NCBI RefSeq assembly: GCF_000525835.1
Contig: NZ_AODD01000009.1
Coordinates: 1 to 64,000, forward strand
Direction of reading: 5' to 3'
Source: Listeria grandensis FSL F6-0971
GTDB lineage: Bacteria > Bacillota > Bacilli > Lactobacillales > Listeriaceae
DNA: 64,000 nt
A program made the translations under genes and the position numbers. Below, piece by piece: positions 7,929 through 16,701 of the stretch; position 1 is the stretch's first letter; every line of letters begins with the position of its first letter. The notes under the pieces are model-generated. The model ran no database searches and was not told where the DNA came from. It was given only the letters and a program-made list of their open reading frames with translations.

Positions 7929-10900
7929 CTATTCGCTGATTTTCTTTTTTCGTGTACGGATGATAAAAGGGAGGCTAACCAAGATACATGCTGCGCCAAG
8001 AAGTTGTAACCACAAGGACTGAGACCCATCCCCCGTCGCTGGTAAATCTTCTTTTGAAACAGGTTTGACATCCTGCGTTCCGACCGCATTCAACTGTAAA
8101 TGATTCACTCCTTTTTTCGGTGGTGTCGCTGTGCCTCCATTTACTCTTTCTGGCGGATTTGTTGGCTCGTTCGGGTCACCCGGCGCTGGTAAGGCATCTG
8201 TTAGCGTGATTTGAACTTTTTTCGTAGTTGGTACCACGCGTTCTCTAGATTCGTTGGCAAGTTTTATCGTTCCCTCATATACACCAGCTTTTAGCGATTC
8301 CCAATCGAAGTTCGCTATATCCAATGCTATCGCGAGGTTGTATTGCGTCGTTTCACCTTCATAATTGTAATAACCCCGCGCCTTCAGTGCTTCTAGCAGA
8401 TAAGCTTGCTTCGCGTTCACCCCCGACTGCGCGTTTATAGCCGATAACGGCAACGTGATTTTACTCAGACTTTCGATCGCATTATTTTTGGACAAAATTT
8501 CAAAATGAGCTTCGATCGTGTGTCCTGCCGCTAGGGCTTGGAATGTGTAAGTATTACCCGATAACGTCACCGCTTGGCCGTCCACGAGAACTTCTTTCAC
8601 ACGGTATCCAGCATCTTCCTTCACCACAAAATCGGGCTTCTCACCATGGTTGTAGATCTGTTTCCCGCTCGGCGTAATCGTCCCACCGGCTCCTGCTGAC
8701 GCCTCAATTTCAAAAGTTGCCTCACCATTTTTCAAAACGAGCGTGGAAAGTGCCGGCACCTTCACGGCACTCGTTTCCGTCGCTAAATCCGTCGTTGTCT
8801 CGCCAATTTTCACATGGTATTGACCACTCGGAATCGCCACTTCTTGCTCCGCTTTATTCGCATTGAAAAGTACCACATATGATGTTGCGCCATCTTTTAA
8901 TTCATAGGCTACAACACGATCCGCTTGCTTGATAATCTTCATTTTTTGATTGATCTGGGCGTAATCCGTCAACCGGAAAAGCGGCTCAGAATTGCGGAGT
9001 TGCATCACGGCCTCGATGTCCTTCACCGAATCGATATTATCCGCATAACGCTCCCAATCTAGCTTATTGATCGCATCACTGGATTGGTAACTGTTCTCAT
9101 CCTGATCTTTCGTTCTGTAAAATTCCTGCCCAGCATGAATAAACGGAACGCCTTGCGAAAGTAAAACGATGCTGGTAGCTAATTTTTGCATTTTCTTTTT
9201 ATCTTGCTCGTTGTCCCCTGGGTTCGAGTAGGATAGCTTGTCCCAAAGCGTCAGATTGTCATGCGCTTCAGCGTACTGAATAACTTGGCTCGGTTTAGCA
9301 AAATCATAAATACCTTGTCCTTGATCTCGCAGACTCCCAGCTAGTATGTTTTTAGCAAGCAGCTCTTCTTTATCAGTAGCGCCGTTGACAAAACCTGGAT
9401 CTGCTTCTTGACCGCCCCATGTGCTTCCTTTAATCGCATCCCGAATCGAGTCATTAAAATGAGCGATTTCCGGCATTTTGGAAGCATTTTTTTGATTCGC
9501 TTTTGTATCATTTGCAAGCGGTGTCCCAAGGTCCCAACCTTCGCCAAGCACGATAATGGATGGATCGATTTTGTTCAATTCCGCTTTAATCGCGTTCATC
9601 GTATCGATATCGTGAATGCCCATCAAATCAAAGCGGAAGCCGTCCATATGGTATTCCTTCGCCCAATAAGCGACACTGTCGACCATGTATTTACGCATCA
9701 TCGCGCGTTCAGAAGCCGTATCATTTCCAACACCCGTCCCATTGGAAAGTTTGCCGTCATCGCCATATCGGAAATAATAACCCGGAACCGTCTTCTCAAA
9801 GGAATGTGCCCCCGCGTCAAATACATGATTATAAACCACATCCATAATCACACGCAACCCATTGCTATGAAGGCCTTGTACCATCTGCTTCGCCTCTTGA
9901 ATCCGCGTCACAGGATTGTATGGATTCGTGCTATAACTACCTTCTGGAACATTATAATTTTTCGGATCATAGCCCCAATTGTATGGCAACGCACCCAGTT
10001 GCTCCGAAACGCTTTGATGATTCTCCTCATTGAGCGACGCATAATCAAACATTGGCAAAATTTGCACGTGCGTAATGCCGAGGTTTTTCAAATAATCGAT
10101 TCCCGTCGCATCCCCATTGGCCGTTTTTGTCCCCTCTTGTATCACGCCTAAATATTTCCCTTTATTCACCGTATCCTTATTTGCAATCGAGAAATCCCGA
10201 ATATGCATTTCATAAATAATCGCGTCCGTTGAATTTGTAAACGCAGGCATCCGATTCGTCTCCCAATTTGCGGGAACCATTACTGCTGGGTCTAAAATAA
10301 CAGAACGATTTCCATTCGCCGTCGCAGCTTTTGCATACGGATCTTGCGACACGGTTTTCTTCCCATCCGCAAAAATAAGATCGTATGTGTACGCCGTTCC
10401 AGAAGGAATTTTTGCGGTGAATTCCCAGATTCCTTGCGCTTTTGGCGTCATCTCATAGCTTTGCGCCACAGGACTGTTCGGTAAATTATCTTGATACGTC
10501 GTCAACTTCACGCTCGCTGCCGTCGGTGCCCACAATTGCCACACACTTTGATCCGCGTTATACGTTGCACCAAGCGGCTCCGTCCCAGTATACGCATATT
10601 TCGCATCAAACGCTGGATTTCGAACAATGCTCGTCGTATCCACCAATTTCTCGCCAAAACCAGCCGTCTTCACCGTCAAAGCTGCTTGAATTGGCAAATC
10701 TTGCGCCGTTTCGATATAGAAAACAGCTGGATTCGCCACATCCCGTCTAATATTCGAAATAGCAACCGCATTACCATCCTCTGTAAGCGTCACATCCGCC
10801 ATCAAATCAAGCGCCGTCGCATCCCGATTCAGCGTCACCTTCACCTCTTTAAAACCCGTCAAACTCGCCGTTTTTATCTGCTTCGTCGCATCCGCAAAAT

Positions 10901-11750
10901 TGGGATTCCGGTAACCCGCCTTATCACCACTTACAATCCAAACCTCTGCTTTGCCATCATCCGTAAACAGATAAACAAAACGATCGTCCTCCGTCCCGTC
11001 CTTTTCCCAATTACCGGTCGCATTATTCGCAATAATAAAGCCCAGCTTCGACAGACTCGCGCCACTAGAAGCGTTAAACGTCGCCTTCACAGACTGCCAA
11101 TCACCATCCGCCTGCCCATCCGTAAAATTAACCGTCTGCGTTCCCGTCGCACCATCCGCCCACGAATGAACAAACCAATGGCTGTAATCCTTATCATCGC
11201 GGTGATAATAAAACGTCACTTCCAAATTCTCATGGGTCGGTAAAACCGTCAAATTCGCCGGCTTTGTCGCAATTTCCTCCTCACCATAATTCAGCCAAAC
11301 CTCTGTAATTCCCTCTTTTGTGGAAATATAACGATCGCTGCTAATATCACGATCGCCGCCCCAGCCAGAACCATTTTTAATGAGAAATCCGAGTTCCGAT
11401 TGCACACCATCCACATCCAGGACTGCCACTTTCGAATAGTCACCATAGGCACTCGTATCTTCAAAAACGACTTCATGCCCCGCAACACCATCATTATTCC
11501 ACACCCACATTTGCCAAGCCTTACTCGCCTGACTTTTTGGATTGTAGTGCACAATAACCTTCGTCTTACTTTCCCTATTTTCGGATAAAACACTGTCATT
11601 CACAGTACTAGCTAACTTGGCCTGCTGTGCTGCATCCGCTTTCGGTGTGATCCTTTCCTCCGCAAAACCTTGCATGCCAAAACTAAAACTCTGTACAGCA
11701 AACAACACAATCATGATGGAAACTAAATACTTACGCCACATGTTTTTCAA
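7929..11750 (-). CDS. cell-wall-anchored type I pullulanase
   Basis: About 1273 residues that debranch pullulan and alpha-1,6 links of starch or glycogen outside the cell. Order: signal peptide ending near GFAEE, two starch-binding CBM41/PUD modules (about 40-300), an N-terminal beta domain and CBM48 (about 300-480), then a GH13 barrel with YNWGYDPKNY typical of pullulanases, DVVYNHV, GFRFDLMG (nucleophile Asp), ILGEGWD (acid Glu) and YAEAHDN. A repeat-rich C-terminal part and LPATGDG sorting signal follow. A TTG start at 11750 is chosen: AAAAGGGG precedes it and the upstream ATG lies inside a cre site. Catabolite repression is likely. Confidence 0.93.
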   Translation of the reverse strand: MKNMWRKYLVSIMIVLFAVQSFSFGMQGFAEERITPKADAAQQAKLASTVNDSVLSENRESKTKVIVHYNPKSQASKAWQMWVWNNDGVAGHEVVFEDTSAYGDYSKVAVLDVDGVQSELGFLIKNGSGWGGDRDISSDRYISTKEGITEVWLNYGEEEIATKPANLTVLPTHENLEVTFYYHRDDKDYSHWFVHSWADGATGTQTVNFTDGQADGDWQSVKATFNASSGASLSKLGFIIANNATGNWEKDGTEDDRFVYLFTDDGKAEVWIVSGDKAGYRNPNFADATKQIKTASLTGFKEVKVTLNRDATALDLMADVTLTEDGNAVAISNIRRDVANPAVFYIETAQDLPIQAALTVKTAGFGEKLVDTTSIVRNPAFDAKYAYTGTEPLGATYNADQSVWQLWAPTAASVKLTTYQDNLPNSPVAQSYEMTPKAQGIWEFTAKIPSGTAYTYDLIFADGKKTVSQDPYAKAATANGNRSVILDPAVMVPANWETNRMPAFTNSTDAIIYEMHIRDFSIANKDTVNKGKYLGVIQEGTKTANGDATGIDYLKNLGITHVQILPMFDYASLNEENHQSVSEQLGALPYNWGYDPKNYNVPEGSYSTNPYNPVTRIQEAKQMVQGLHSNGLRVIMDVVYNHVFDAGAHSFEKTVPGYYFRYGDDGKLSNGTGVGNDTASERAMMRKYMVDSVAYWAKEYHMDGFRFDLMGIHDIDTMNAIKAELNKIDPSIIVLGEGWDLGTPLANDTKANQKNASKMPEIAHFNDSIRDAIKGSTWGGQEADPGFVNGATDKEELLAKNILAGSLRDQGQGIYDFAKPSQVIQYAEAHDNLTLWDKLSYSNPGDNEQDKKKMQKLATSIVLLSQGVPFIHAGQEFYRTKDQDENSYQSSDAINKLDWERYADNIDSVKDIEAVMQLRNSEPLFRLTDYAQINQKMKIIKQADRVVAYELKDGATSYVVLFNANKAEQEVAIPSGQYHVKIGETTTDLATETSAVKVPALSTLVLKNGEATFEIEASAGAGGTITPSGKQIYNHGEKPDFVVKEDAGYRVKEVLVDGQAVTLSGNTYTFQALAAGHTIEAHFEILSKNNAIESLSKITLPLSAINAQSGVNAKQAYLLEALKARGYYNYEGETTQYNLAIALDIANFDWESLKAGVYEGTIKLANESRERVVPTTKKVQITLTDALPAPGDPNEPTNPPERVNGGTATPPKKGVNHLQLNAVGTQDVKPVSKEDLPATGDGSQSLWLQLLGAACILVSLPFIIRTRKKKISE

Positions 11751-11775
11751 ATCCCAAACCCCTTTTCTTTTTATT

Positions 11776-11791
11776 AGAAAGCGCTTACTCA
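11776..11791 (-). promoter_or_regulatory. cre site (CcpA) of pullulanase gene
   Basis: GAGTAAGCGCTTTCT fits the CcpA consensus TGNAANCGNTNNCA closely around a central AGCGCT palindrome, 25-40 bases upstream of the preferred start. A site here would block transcription when glucose is present, as usual for starch-degrading enzymes. Confidence 0.7.
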
Positions 11792-11906
11792 TTTTAAAGT
11801 ATAAGCAAGCCGGGTTGTTTAAATCAACCTAAATTTAACTGTTAACGATAACAACTTGTAAAATGGTCCTATAATTCAGACTTTTCTTCACTTGTTTTAT
11901 TAGGCA

Positions 11907-11936
11907 AAAAAGCCGAACCCGTTAAGATTCGACTTC
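11907..11936 (-). terminator. intrinsic terminator after glutathione peroxidase
   Basis: On the minus strand AGTCGAA and TTCGGCT pair (one G-U) around a 13-base loop, followed by TTTTTTGCC. It ends the peptidase-peroxidase operon. Confidence 0.65.
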
Positions 11937-11950
11937 CACTTACTACTTTA

Positions 11951-12424
11951 CTATAGCAATGCCTCAACTTTATCCTTCATATTCAACGGGCTATCTTTAG
12001 GGGCATAACGCTCGACCACGTTGCCATCACGATCCAACAGGAACTTCGTGAAATTCCATTTGATGCCACCACCAAGTAATCCTTTTTTCTGCTTCGTCAA
12101 GTACTCAAAAACAGGGTTAATATCCGAGCCACGCACTTTCGATTTTGCAAAAAGTGGGAACGTCACACCGTAATTAATTTTGCAAAATTCTTCAATTTCG
12201 CTGTCCGTGTCAAGCTCTTGGTTCATAAAACTATCGGACGGGAAACCAAGGATCGTAAACCCCTGGCTCTTATACTCCTGATACAACTTCTCAAGCTCCT
12301 CATATTGCGGTGTGAAGCCACATTTACTCGCCGTATTGACAACAATGATAACCTCGCCTTTATACTTATCTAATGAAACCTTTTCACCGTGAAGCGTCTC
12401 CTGCTCTAACTCAAAAATAGACAT
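11951..12424 (-). CDS. bsaA: glutathione peroxidase family thiol peroxidase
   Basis: A 157-residue peroxidase of the BsaA/Gpx family, using a peroxidatic Cys in NTASKCGFTPQY (about residue 36) together with the conserved Gln in GFPSDSFMNQE (Asn/Gln region) and Trp-Asn in KWNFTKFL. Bacterial members usually take electrons from thioredoxin, not glutathione. It reduces hydrogen and lipid peroxides in the cytosol. GGAGGAG is well spaced to the ATG, and the gene begins 12 bases after the M42 peptidase stop, so the two form an operon. Confidence 0.93.
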   Translation of the reverse strand: MSIFELEQETLHGEKVSLDKYKGEVIIVVNTASKCGFTPQYEELEKLYQEYKSQGFTILGFPSDSFMNQELDTDSEIEEFCKINYGVTFPLFAKSKVRGSDINPVFEYLTKQKKGLLGGGIKWNFTKFLLDRDGNVVERYAPKDSPLNMKDKVEALL

Positions 12425-12436
12425 ATTCGTCTCCTC

Positions 12437-13489
12437 CTATTTCACCATTTCAGAAAATAAATAAGCGTACACTAATTTTTCTGTGTGATATAAAGAATCT
12501 CGGTGCGTCCTTTCGTAAGCATGGCTAGCGTCGATTCCGGGCCCGATTAAGCCGTGCACAATGTCAAAACCAGCCTTGATCGCAGCGCTTGCATCGGAAC
12601 TATAAAACGGGTAAATATCAACTTTGTAATCAATCCCATTATCTATACAAAGCTGCACCAAATTCTTGCGTAAACCATAATGGTACGGGCCGCTTCCATC
12701 CTTCGCACAAATCGAAACCGTGTATTCATCAGACGTTTGGCCATCACCAAGCGCGCCCATGTCGACAGCAAGGTACTCCACTGTCTCGGCGGGAATATTC
12801 GAGTTACCACCGTAGCCAATCTCTTCATTATTGGAAATCAGGAAATTCGTCGTATATGGTAACACTTCGCCATCTTGTTGCAACTTTTTCAAAAGGGTAA
12901 GCAGGATCGCAACGCTCGCTTTGTCATCGAGGTGACGCGATTTAATGAATTCCTCGTTTATAATCCTCGCGCGTGGATCGAGCGACACAAAGTCACCAAC
13001 ACTAATTCCAAGCGCTGCCACATCTTCTGGATTAAAAACTTTGGCATCTAAGCGAATCTCGATATTTTTCGCGTCACGAGGGGCTGTCCCGGCTTCTTGA
13101 TACACGTGAACCGACGTTTGGTGCATCAAAATGGTTCCCGTATAACGCTTGCCATCGCTTGTTTCTACTGTACAGTACTCGCCTTCAATTGCGTTAAAAC
13201 GATAACCACCAATCAGATTGATCGCGAGACGACCGTCGGATTTCACCTGCTTCACCATCGCGCCAAGCGTATCCACATGCGCTGTCAACATCCGCTGTTT
13301 CGTATCATCTTTCCCAGGGATACATACGAGTAACGCACCTTTATTGTTTCGCGTACTCGCAATCCCAGCTTCTTTCAAGTAATTTTCGACGAAGGCAAGT
13401 GCCTGTTCCGTGTTCCCAGTAGGGCTCGGTATCGATGTCAATTCCTTGATCAACTGCATCGTCTCTAATGTATTTGGTTCAAACGCCAT
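12437..13489 (-). CDS. M42-family glutamyl aminopeptidase / deblocking aminopeptidase
   Basis: A 350-residue di-metal peptidase of family M42. Metal ligands and catalytic residues are visible in TAHVDTLGAM (His, Asp), RHLDDKASVAIL (Asp), SNNEEIGYGG (Glu-Glu) and AVDMGALGDG (Asp), with a final His in IDASHAYERT. Members form cytosolic dodecamers that trim N-terminal residues. The start at 13489 (MAFEPNT) follows GGAGGAG by seven bases; the ORF extension upstream would translate through the RBS. It is first in an operon with the peroxidase and is divergent from the MFS exporter. Confidence 0.92.
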   Translation of the reverse strand: MAFEPNTLETMQLIKELTSIPSPTGNTEQALAFVENYLKEAGIASTRNNKGALLVCIPGKDDTKQRMLTAHVDTLGAMVKQVKSDGRLAINLIGGYRFNAIEGEYCTVETSDGKRYTGTILMHQTSVHVYQEAGTAPRDAKNIEIRLDAKVFNPEDVAALGISVGDFVSLDPRARIINEEFIKSRHLDDKASVAILLTLLKKLQQDGEVLPYTTNFLISNNEEIGYGGNSNIPAETVEYLAVDMGALGDGQTSDEYTVSICAKDGSGPYHYGLRKNLVQLCIDNGIDYKVDIYPFYSSDASAAIKAGFDIVHGLIGPGIDASHAYERTHRDSLYHTEKLVYAYLFSEMVK

Positions 13490-13583
13490 TCTCCAACTCC
13501 TCCTCACACTTTCTTCTCACGTTTCATTATACCCCTTTTTTAAAATAATGACGGCTATCCTGCTTTTTCATTTCGAGTTATGT

Positions 13584-13589
13584 TATAAT
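13584..13589 (+). promoter_or_regulatory. extended -10 promoter of MFS exporter gene
   Basis: TGTTATAAT is a perfect extended -10 (TGn-TATAAT) 33 bases before the start codon; no good -35 is seen, which such promoters do not need. Confidence 0.6.
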
Positions 13590-13621
13590 TTTAACGTTAT
13601 GTGAAAGGAGTTTTTATCAAA

Positions 13622-15097
13622 ATGGAACAAACGAATACAAAAAGAACAGCCGTCACGATTGCTGTTTTTGTGGCTACTTTTATGGCTGCGATTGAGGGAA
13701 CGATTGTTAGTACGGCGATGCCTACTATTGTCAGCGCCTTGCAGGGCATCGAGCTGATGAACTGGATTTTCTCGATTTACTTACTTACTTCGGCCGTTAC
13801 TGTCCCAATTTACGGAAAATTATCCGATTTATTCGGCCGCAAAAAAATATTTATTATCGCCACCATTATTTTCATTGTTGGTTCCTCCCTCTGTGGTTTC
13901 GCGCAAACGATGGAGCAATTAATTATTTTTAGAGCCATTCAAGGAATCGGAGCTGGCGGAATTTTACCAACGACGATGACGATTATCGCTGACGTCTACC
14001 CATTCGAAAAACGAGCAAAAGTGCTTGGCTTCATGGGAGCCGCATGGGGAATCGCTGGTGTTTTCGGACCATTGCTCGGTGGATTTTTAGTAGATCAGCT
14101 ATCATGGCACTGGATTTTCTTCATCAACGTGCCCGTCGGAATTGCAACGATTATTTTGATTTCGATTTACTTGAAGGAAAACCTCGTTCGCGTCAAATTA
14201 CCGATCGATTACTTAGGAACAACGCTGTTCACCGTCGCACTGCTCAGCCTACTATTCGCTTTGCAACGAGCTGGTGAGACGCTGAATTGGCTAGAGCCGC
14301 TCGTCATCGTATTGTTCGCTATGTCGATAGCGCTATTCGTTGCTTTCTATTACGCCGAGAAACGAGCCCAAGACCCGATCATGCCTTTCATCCTGTTTAA
14401 AAATCCAGTCGTGCTGATCGGAAACTTGATTGGATTTCTCGTGAGCGCGTTCTTGATTGGGATTAATGTGTACATTCCGATGTGGGCGCAAGGCATGATG
14501 GGCCATGATGCCATGATTGCCGGCCTAATGATTGCACCGCTGTCGGTGAGCTGGATTATCGGTTCGTTTATCGGTGGTCGGCTATTGATGTCGATTGGGA
14601 ATCGCCACACGGTTGGACTCGGCGTAATTATCGCGACGGTCAGCGGACTTTTTTTGGCGCTGTTTCCGAGCACAACACCGGACCTATACTTCTATCTTGA
14701 TAGCGCCTTGATGGGCTTTGGGTTTGGGATTATATTTACAACCACGACGGTCACCGTCCAAGATGCTGTGCGAAAAGATCAGACCGGAATCGCGACGGCT
14801 TCTAATACACTATTTCGTACGGTCGGCCAGACGATTGGTGTCGCGGTATTCGGAACGATTTTCAACTCCGTATTGGCGAATGGTTTTCGTGACACAGCGA
14901 CTGGTGTGAATCGGGATAACCTAAACCAACTAATCAGCCCACAGACATCTGGAAATGTGGATGTCACACTCGTTGAACCGTTACGCGATGTTCTGTACAA
15001 CGGACTGCATATGGTATTCTGGGCCATGTTCGCCTGCTGCCTACTCAGCTACGCGATCCATTTTATTTTACCGAAAAAACACATTTCAGGGAATTGA
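13622..15097 (+). CDS. MFS multidrug exporter, DHA2 family (14 TM)
   Basis: A 491-residue, 14-helix major facilitator protein of the drug:H+ antiporter-2 family, related to QacA, EmrB and LmrB. Motif A is [13 protein letters not shown] (about residue 65), an acidic proton-coupling motif lies near [11 protein letters not shown] in helix 1, and the C-motif region is [16 protein letters not shown]. It probably exports toxic compounds across the membrane; the substrate cannot be read from sequence. The ATG at 13622 follows AAAGGAG by about 11 bases, better than the ATG seven codons upstream. It is monocistronic with a strong terminator. Confidence 0.92.
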   Translation: MEQTNTKRTAVTIAVFVATFMAAIEGTIVSTAMPTIVSALQGIELMNWIFSIYLLTSAVTVPIYGKLSDLFGRKKIFIIATIIFIVGSSLCGFAQTMEQLIIFRAIQGIGAGGILPTTMTIIADVYPFEKRAKVLGFMGAAWGIAGVFGPLLGGFLVDQLSWHWIFFINVPVGIATIILISIYLKENLVRVKLPIDYLGTTLFTVALLSLLFALQRAGETLNWLEPLVIVLFAMSIALFVAFYYAEKRAQDPIMPFILFKNPVVLIGNLIGFLVSAFLIGINVYIPMWAQGMMGHDAMIAGLMIAPLSVSWIIGSFIGGRLLMSIGNRHTVGLGVIIATVSGLFLALFPSTTPDLYFYLDSALMGFGFGIIFTTTTVTVQDAVRKDQTGIATASNTLFRTVGQTIGVAVFGTIFNSVLANGFRDTATGVNRDNLNQLISPQTSGNVDVTLVEPLRDVLYNGLHMVFWAMFACCLLSYAIHFILPKKHISGN

Positions 15098-15102
15098 CGT
15101 AA

Positions 15103-15147
15103 AACAGCGATACAATCTCGATCATACAGATTGCATCGCTGTTTTTA
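15103..15147 (+). terminator. intrinsic terminator after MFS exporter
   Basis: ACAGCGATACAATCT (15103-15117) pairs with AGATTGCATCGCTGT (15128-15142), followed by TTTTTAATTTTA. One mismatch in a 15-base stem. It overlaps the end of the convergent SUKH gene. Confidence 0.85.
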
Positions 15148-15150
15148 ATT

Positions 15151-15729
15151 TTATAGCCAATCAGAAATATACATGTAGCCTTTATAAATAATAGCACCAC
15201 ATACCGCTAATAAAATCACGATGGTGGCAACATTCTTGAGCTTCTTTTTCCAATCTATCCGGTGAGGCATCTCGTCATCGTCCGGATCCTCCGCTACATA
15301 CATTATTCGCAATAACGCATCAAAACTGTCGCAAATCACATTCACTTTCGAACTATCCGTATCAATGTGTATAACCTTCGGATCTGTCGTTGTCCCCTCA
15401 TAATCAAGCGCGACAAATGCATGACCGTCCCCACCAATAATAATGATATCTCCTTTAGTAATCCCCCATTCATTTCTCAAATATTCCGTCTCCATAATGC
15501 CTTCATCCGGTCCAATACCATAGAGCTCATCCAAATGAATATGATCTTCTGCCCAATCGTTCGCAAAATTTACTGGCACCGCATCCGTTTTTAAATAACC
15601 ACCATTTCTCTCCTCCAAAACTTTCACATAGCTCGCAGGTAACTTCACGCCAAATGTCGCTTCCGCCAGCTCAATATTTGCTTTTGTTAGCATTGGAATC
15701 ACTTCTTCATCTTCTCTAAAAATACTAAT
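15151..15729 (-). CDS. SMI1/KNR4 (SUKH) family protein with C-terminal membrane helix
   Basis: A SUKH-type protein: the core ATFGVKLPASYVKVLEERNGG is the typical SMI1/KNR4 opening and IIIIGGDGHAFVALDY the central strand pair. Family members are often immunity proteins of contact-dependent or polymorphic toxins. Unusually, a membrane helix (VATIVILLAVCGAIIYKGYMY) ends the protein. The best RBS, AGGAGG at 15738-15743, is eight bases before an in-frame ATT codon at 15729, followed by ISIFREDEEVIPMLTK, and an in-frame stop lies just above. The conventional alternative is a GTG at 15702 without a good RBS. I prefer the ATT start, giving about 192 residues. No toxin gene is adjacent. Confidence 0.72.
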   Translation of the reverse strand: MSIFREDEEVIPMLTKANIELAEATFGVKLPASYVKVLEERNGGYLKTDAVPVNFANDWAEDHIHLDELYGIGPDEGIMETEYLRNEWGITKGDIIIIGGDGHAFVALDYEGTTTDPKVIHIDTDSSKVNVICDSFDALLRIMYVAEDPDDDEMPHRIDWKKKLKNVATIVILLAVCGAIIYKGYMYISDWL

Positions 15730-15749
15730 CTTATTCTCCTCCTAAAAAT

Positions 15750-15998
15750 CTATACTTTTTTACATCTATTTTTAGCCCACAAAAACACAACTACCAGTAA
15801 CAAAATCGAAAACACAGAAAGCGACAAGCCAATATCTAAAGCCACAAAAAACGTATCCTTAGGCGTATCCTCAAATATAAACAGCATAAGAAGCCCTAGC
15901 CCTAGCGCTATCGCAATTCGAAAACCGTATTTTTTACTAAATATAAGGATAAATCCTGAAATCACCACATAAATAATGAGCGAACCCCATAAAGCCAT
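15750..15998 (-). CDS. small three-helix membrane protein
   Basis: An 82-residue hydrophobic protein with about three membrane helices and a basic tail (AKNRCKKV). GAAGAGGAG lies seven bases before the ATG. It sits immediately upstream of the SUKH gene, likely in one transcript. No family is recognised; a partner of the SUKH protein is possible. Confidence 0.6.
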   Translation of the reverse strand: MALWGSLIIYVVISGFILIFSKKYGFRIAIALGLGLLMLFIFEDTPKDTFFVALDIGLSLSVFSILLLVVVFLWAKNRCKKV

Positions 15999-16075
15999 GT
16001 ATTACTCCTCTTCCTATTCAGCATTTCTGACACCTACATAATACTTGGAACCCAAACTAATACAAAAAATCGATG

Positions 16076-16291
16076 TTATCTTTGCTGTTGTTCTCCCCAT
16101 GTCTCACTACTTTCTTTACGATTTTTCCTTTTATAACGCCATTCCAATACAATCAGCGTCACTAAAATCACTAAATTGGACGCCAAATAAACATCTGAAA
16201 CCTCGTCAGGTGCTAATATCCCCGTAAAAAAATTACTACCAAGAATCCATAAAAGAATCTTTACCTTCTTGCTCTCTGTCAATTTCATCAT
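16076..16291 (-). CDS. small two-helix membrane protein
   Basis: About 71 residues with two predicted membrane helices (ILLWILGSNFFTGIL and ASNLVILVTLIVLEW) and a highly charged, Lys/Arg/Glu-rich cytoplasmic tail. The start is one of two adjacent ATGs (16291, 16288) after AGGTGA; the spacing is short, so the call is tentative. It precedes the other small membrane protein and the SUKH gene on the same strand. Function unknown. Confidence 0.45.
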   Translation of the reverse strand: MMKLTESKKVKILLWILGSNFFTGILAPDEVSDVYLASNLVILVTLIVLEWRYKRKNRKESSETWGEQQQR

Positions 16292-16458
16292 TATCACCTA
16301 TTTTCTTGTACTAAGCTAATCCAAACCACAAAACATCATATTTCTATGTACTAATCGATGTATTTTCCTTACTCTAGACTTTCTATTTTTATAACCTGTT
16401 GTCTATATAAAAATAATGAATCGTGGTCTATCTTCGTGTGAGTCATTCACAAGAAGGA

Positions 16459-16486
16459 GGTGAGTTTCATGTTCATACTATTCTCC
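16459..16486 (+). repeat. direct repeat 1 of type I toxin-antitoxin locus
   Basis: GGTGAG, nine bases, CATACTATT, then CTCC. It spans the toxin ribosome binding site and start codon, and is repeated beyond the shared terminator at 16628-16653, so the antisense RNA is complementary to the toxin initiation region. Confidence 0.75.
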
Positions 16487-16567
16487 AGTATCATTGCGCC
16501 GACTGTTGTTGGCTGTGCTATTGTATGGCTCAAACACAAGTTAGCGAGTCGGGGCCGTGAAAAATAA
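16469..16567 (+). CDS. Fst/TxpA-like type I toxin peptide
   Basis: A 32-residue peptide beginning MFILFSSIIAPTVVG, with one membrane helix, an IAPxxVG motif, a Trp-Leu at the helix end and a charged tail (RGREK). This is the pattern of the Fst family of plasmid-addiction and chromosomal type I toxins, which insert in the membrane and damage it. A near-perfect RBS (AGAAGGAGGTGA) precedes the ATG. A convergent short RNA from the opposite strand shares a bidirectional terminator and carries sequence complementary to the toxin start region, as in the pAD1 par locus. It is too short for usual gene calling. Toxicity is inferred. Confidence 0.82.
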   Translation: MFILFSSIIAPTVVGCAIVWLKHKLASRGREK

Positions 16568-16594
16568 ATAGACGGCGCCTCTAACACCTTAAAA

Positions 16595-16625
16595 AATCCC
16601 CTCGTTGCCACACAACGAGGGGATT
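16595..16625. terminator. bidirectional terminator shared by toxin mRNA and antisense RNA
   Basis: AATCCCCTCGTTG (16595-16607) and CAACGAGGGGATT (16613-16625) form a perfect 13-pair stem with a five-base loop. A TTTT run follows on the plus side and TTTTTT on the minus side, so both transcripts can stop here. Confidence 0.9.
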
Positions 16626-16627
16626 TT

Positions 16628-16653
16628 GGTGAGCTCACGCCCATACTATTTCC
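16628..16653 (+). repeat. direct repeat 2 of type I toxin-antitoxin locus
   Basis: GGTGAG, eight bases, CATACTATT, TCC: a second copy of the block around the toxin start codon. Read on the minus strand it supplies the antitoxin RNA region that pairs with the toxin mRNA. Confidence 0.75.
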
Positions 16654-16659
16654 AAATTC

Positions 16660-16688
16660 ATTATACCCTGCGGATCAAAGTTCGTAAA
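16660..16688 (-). promoter_or_regulatory. promoter of antisense antitoxin RNA
   Basis: On the minus strand TTTACG (16688-16683) and a consensus TATAAT (16665-16660) are exactly 17 bases apart. The predicted RNA start falls at about 16653, at the edge of direct repeat 2. Confidence 0.75.
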
Positions 16689-16701
16689 CCTCTATCAAAA
16701 T

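Larger units (their letters stand above)
16590..16653 (-). ncRNA. antisense antitoxin RNA (RNA II-like)
   Basis: Predicted RNA of about 64 bases. Its 5' part is complementary to the repeated block (GGTGAG and CATACTATT) surrounding the toxin start codon, and its 3' part is the bidirectional terminator hairpin, which can pair with the toxin mRNA 3' end. Size, orientation and the two regions of complementarity match RNA II of Fst systems. Ends are inferred from promoter and terminator positions. Confidence 0.7.

Noticed and set aside
9408-10151. 247-codon plus-strand frame opposite the pullulanase gene
   Set aside because: Antisense shadow of a clear GH13 gene, Arg/His/Ile-rich composition, no RBS.
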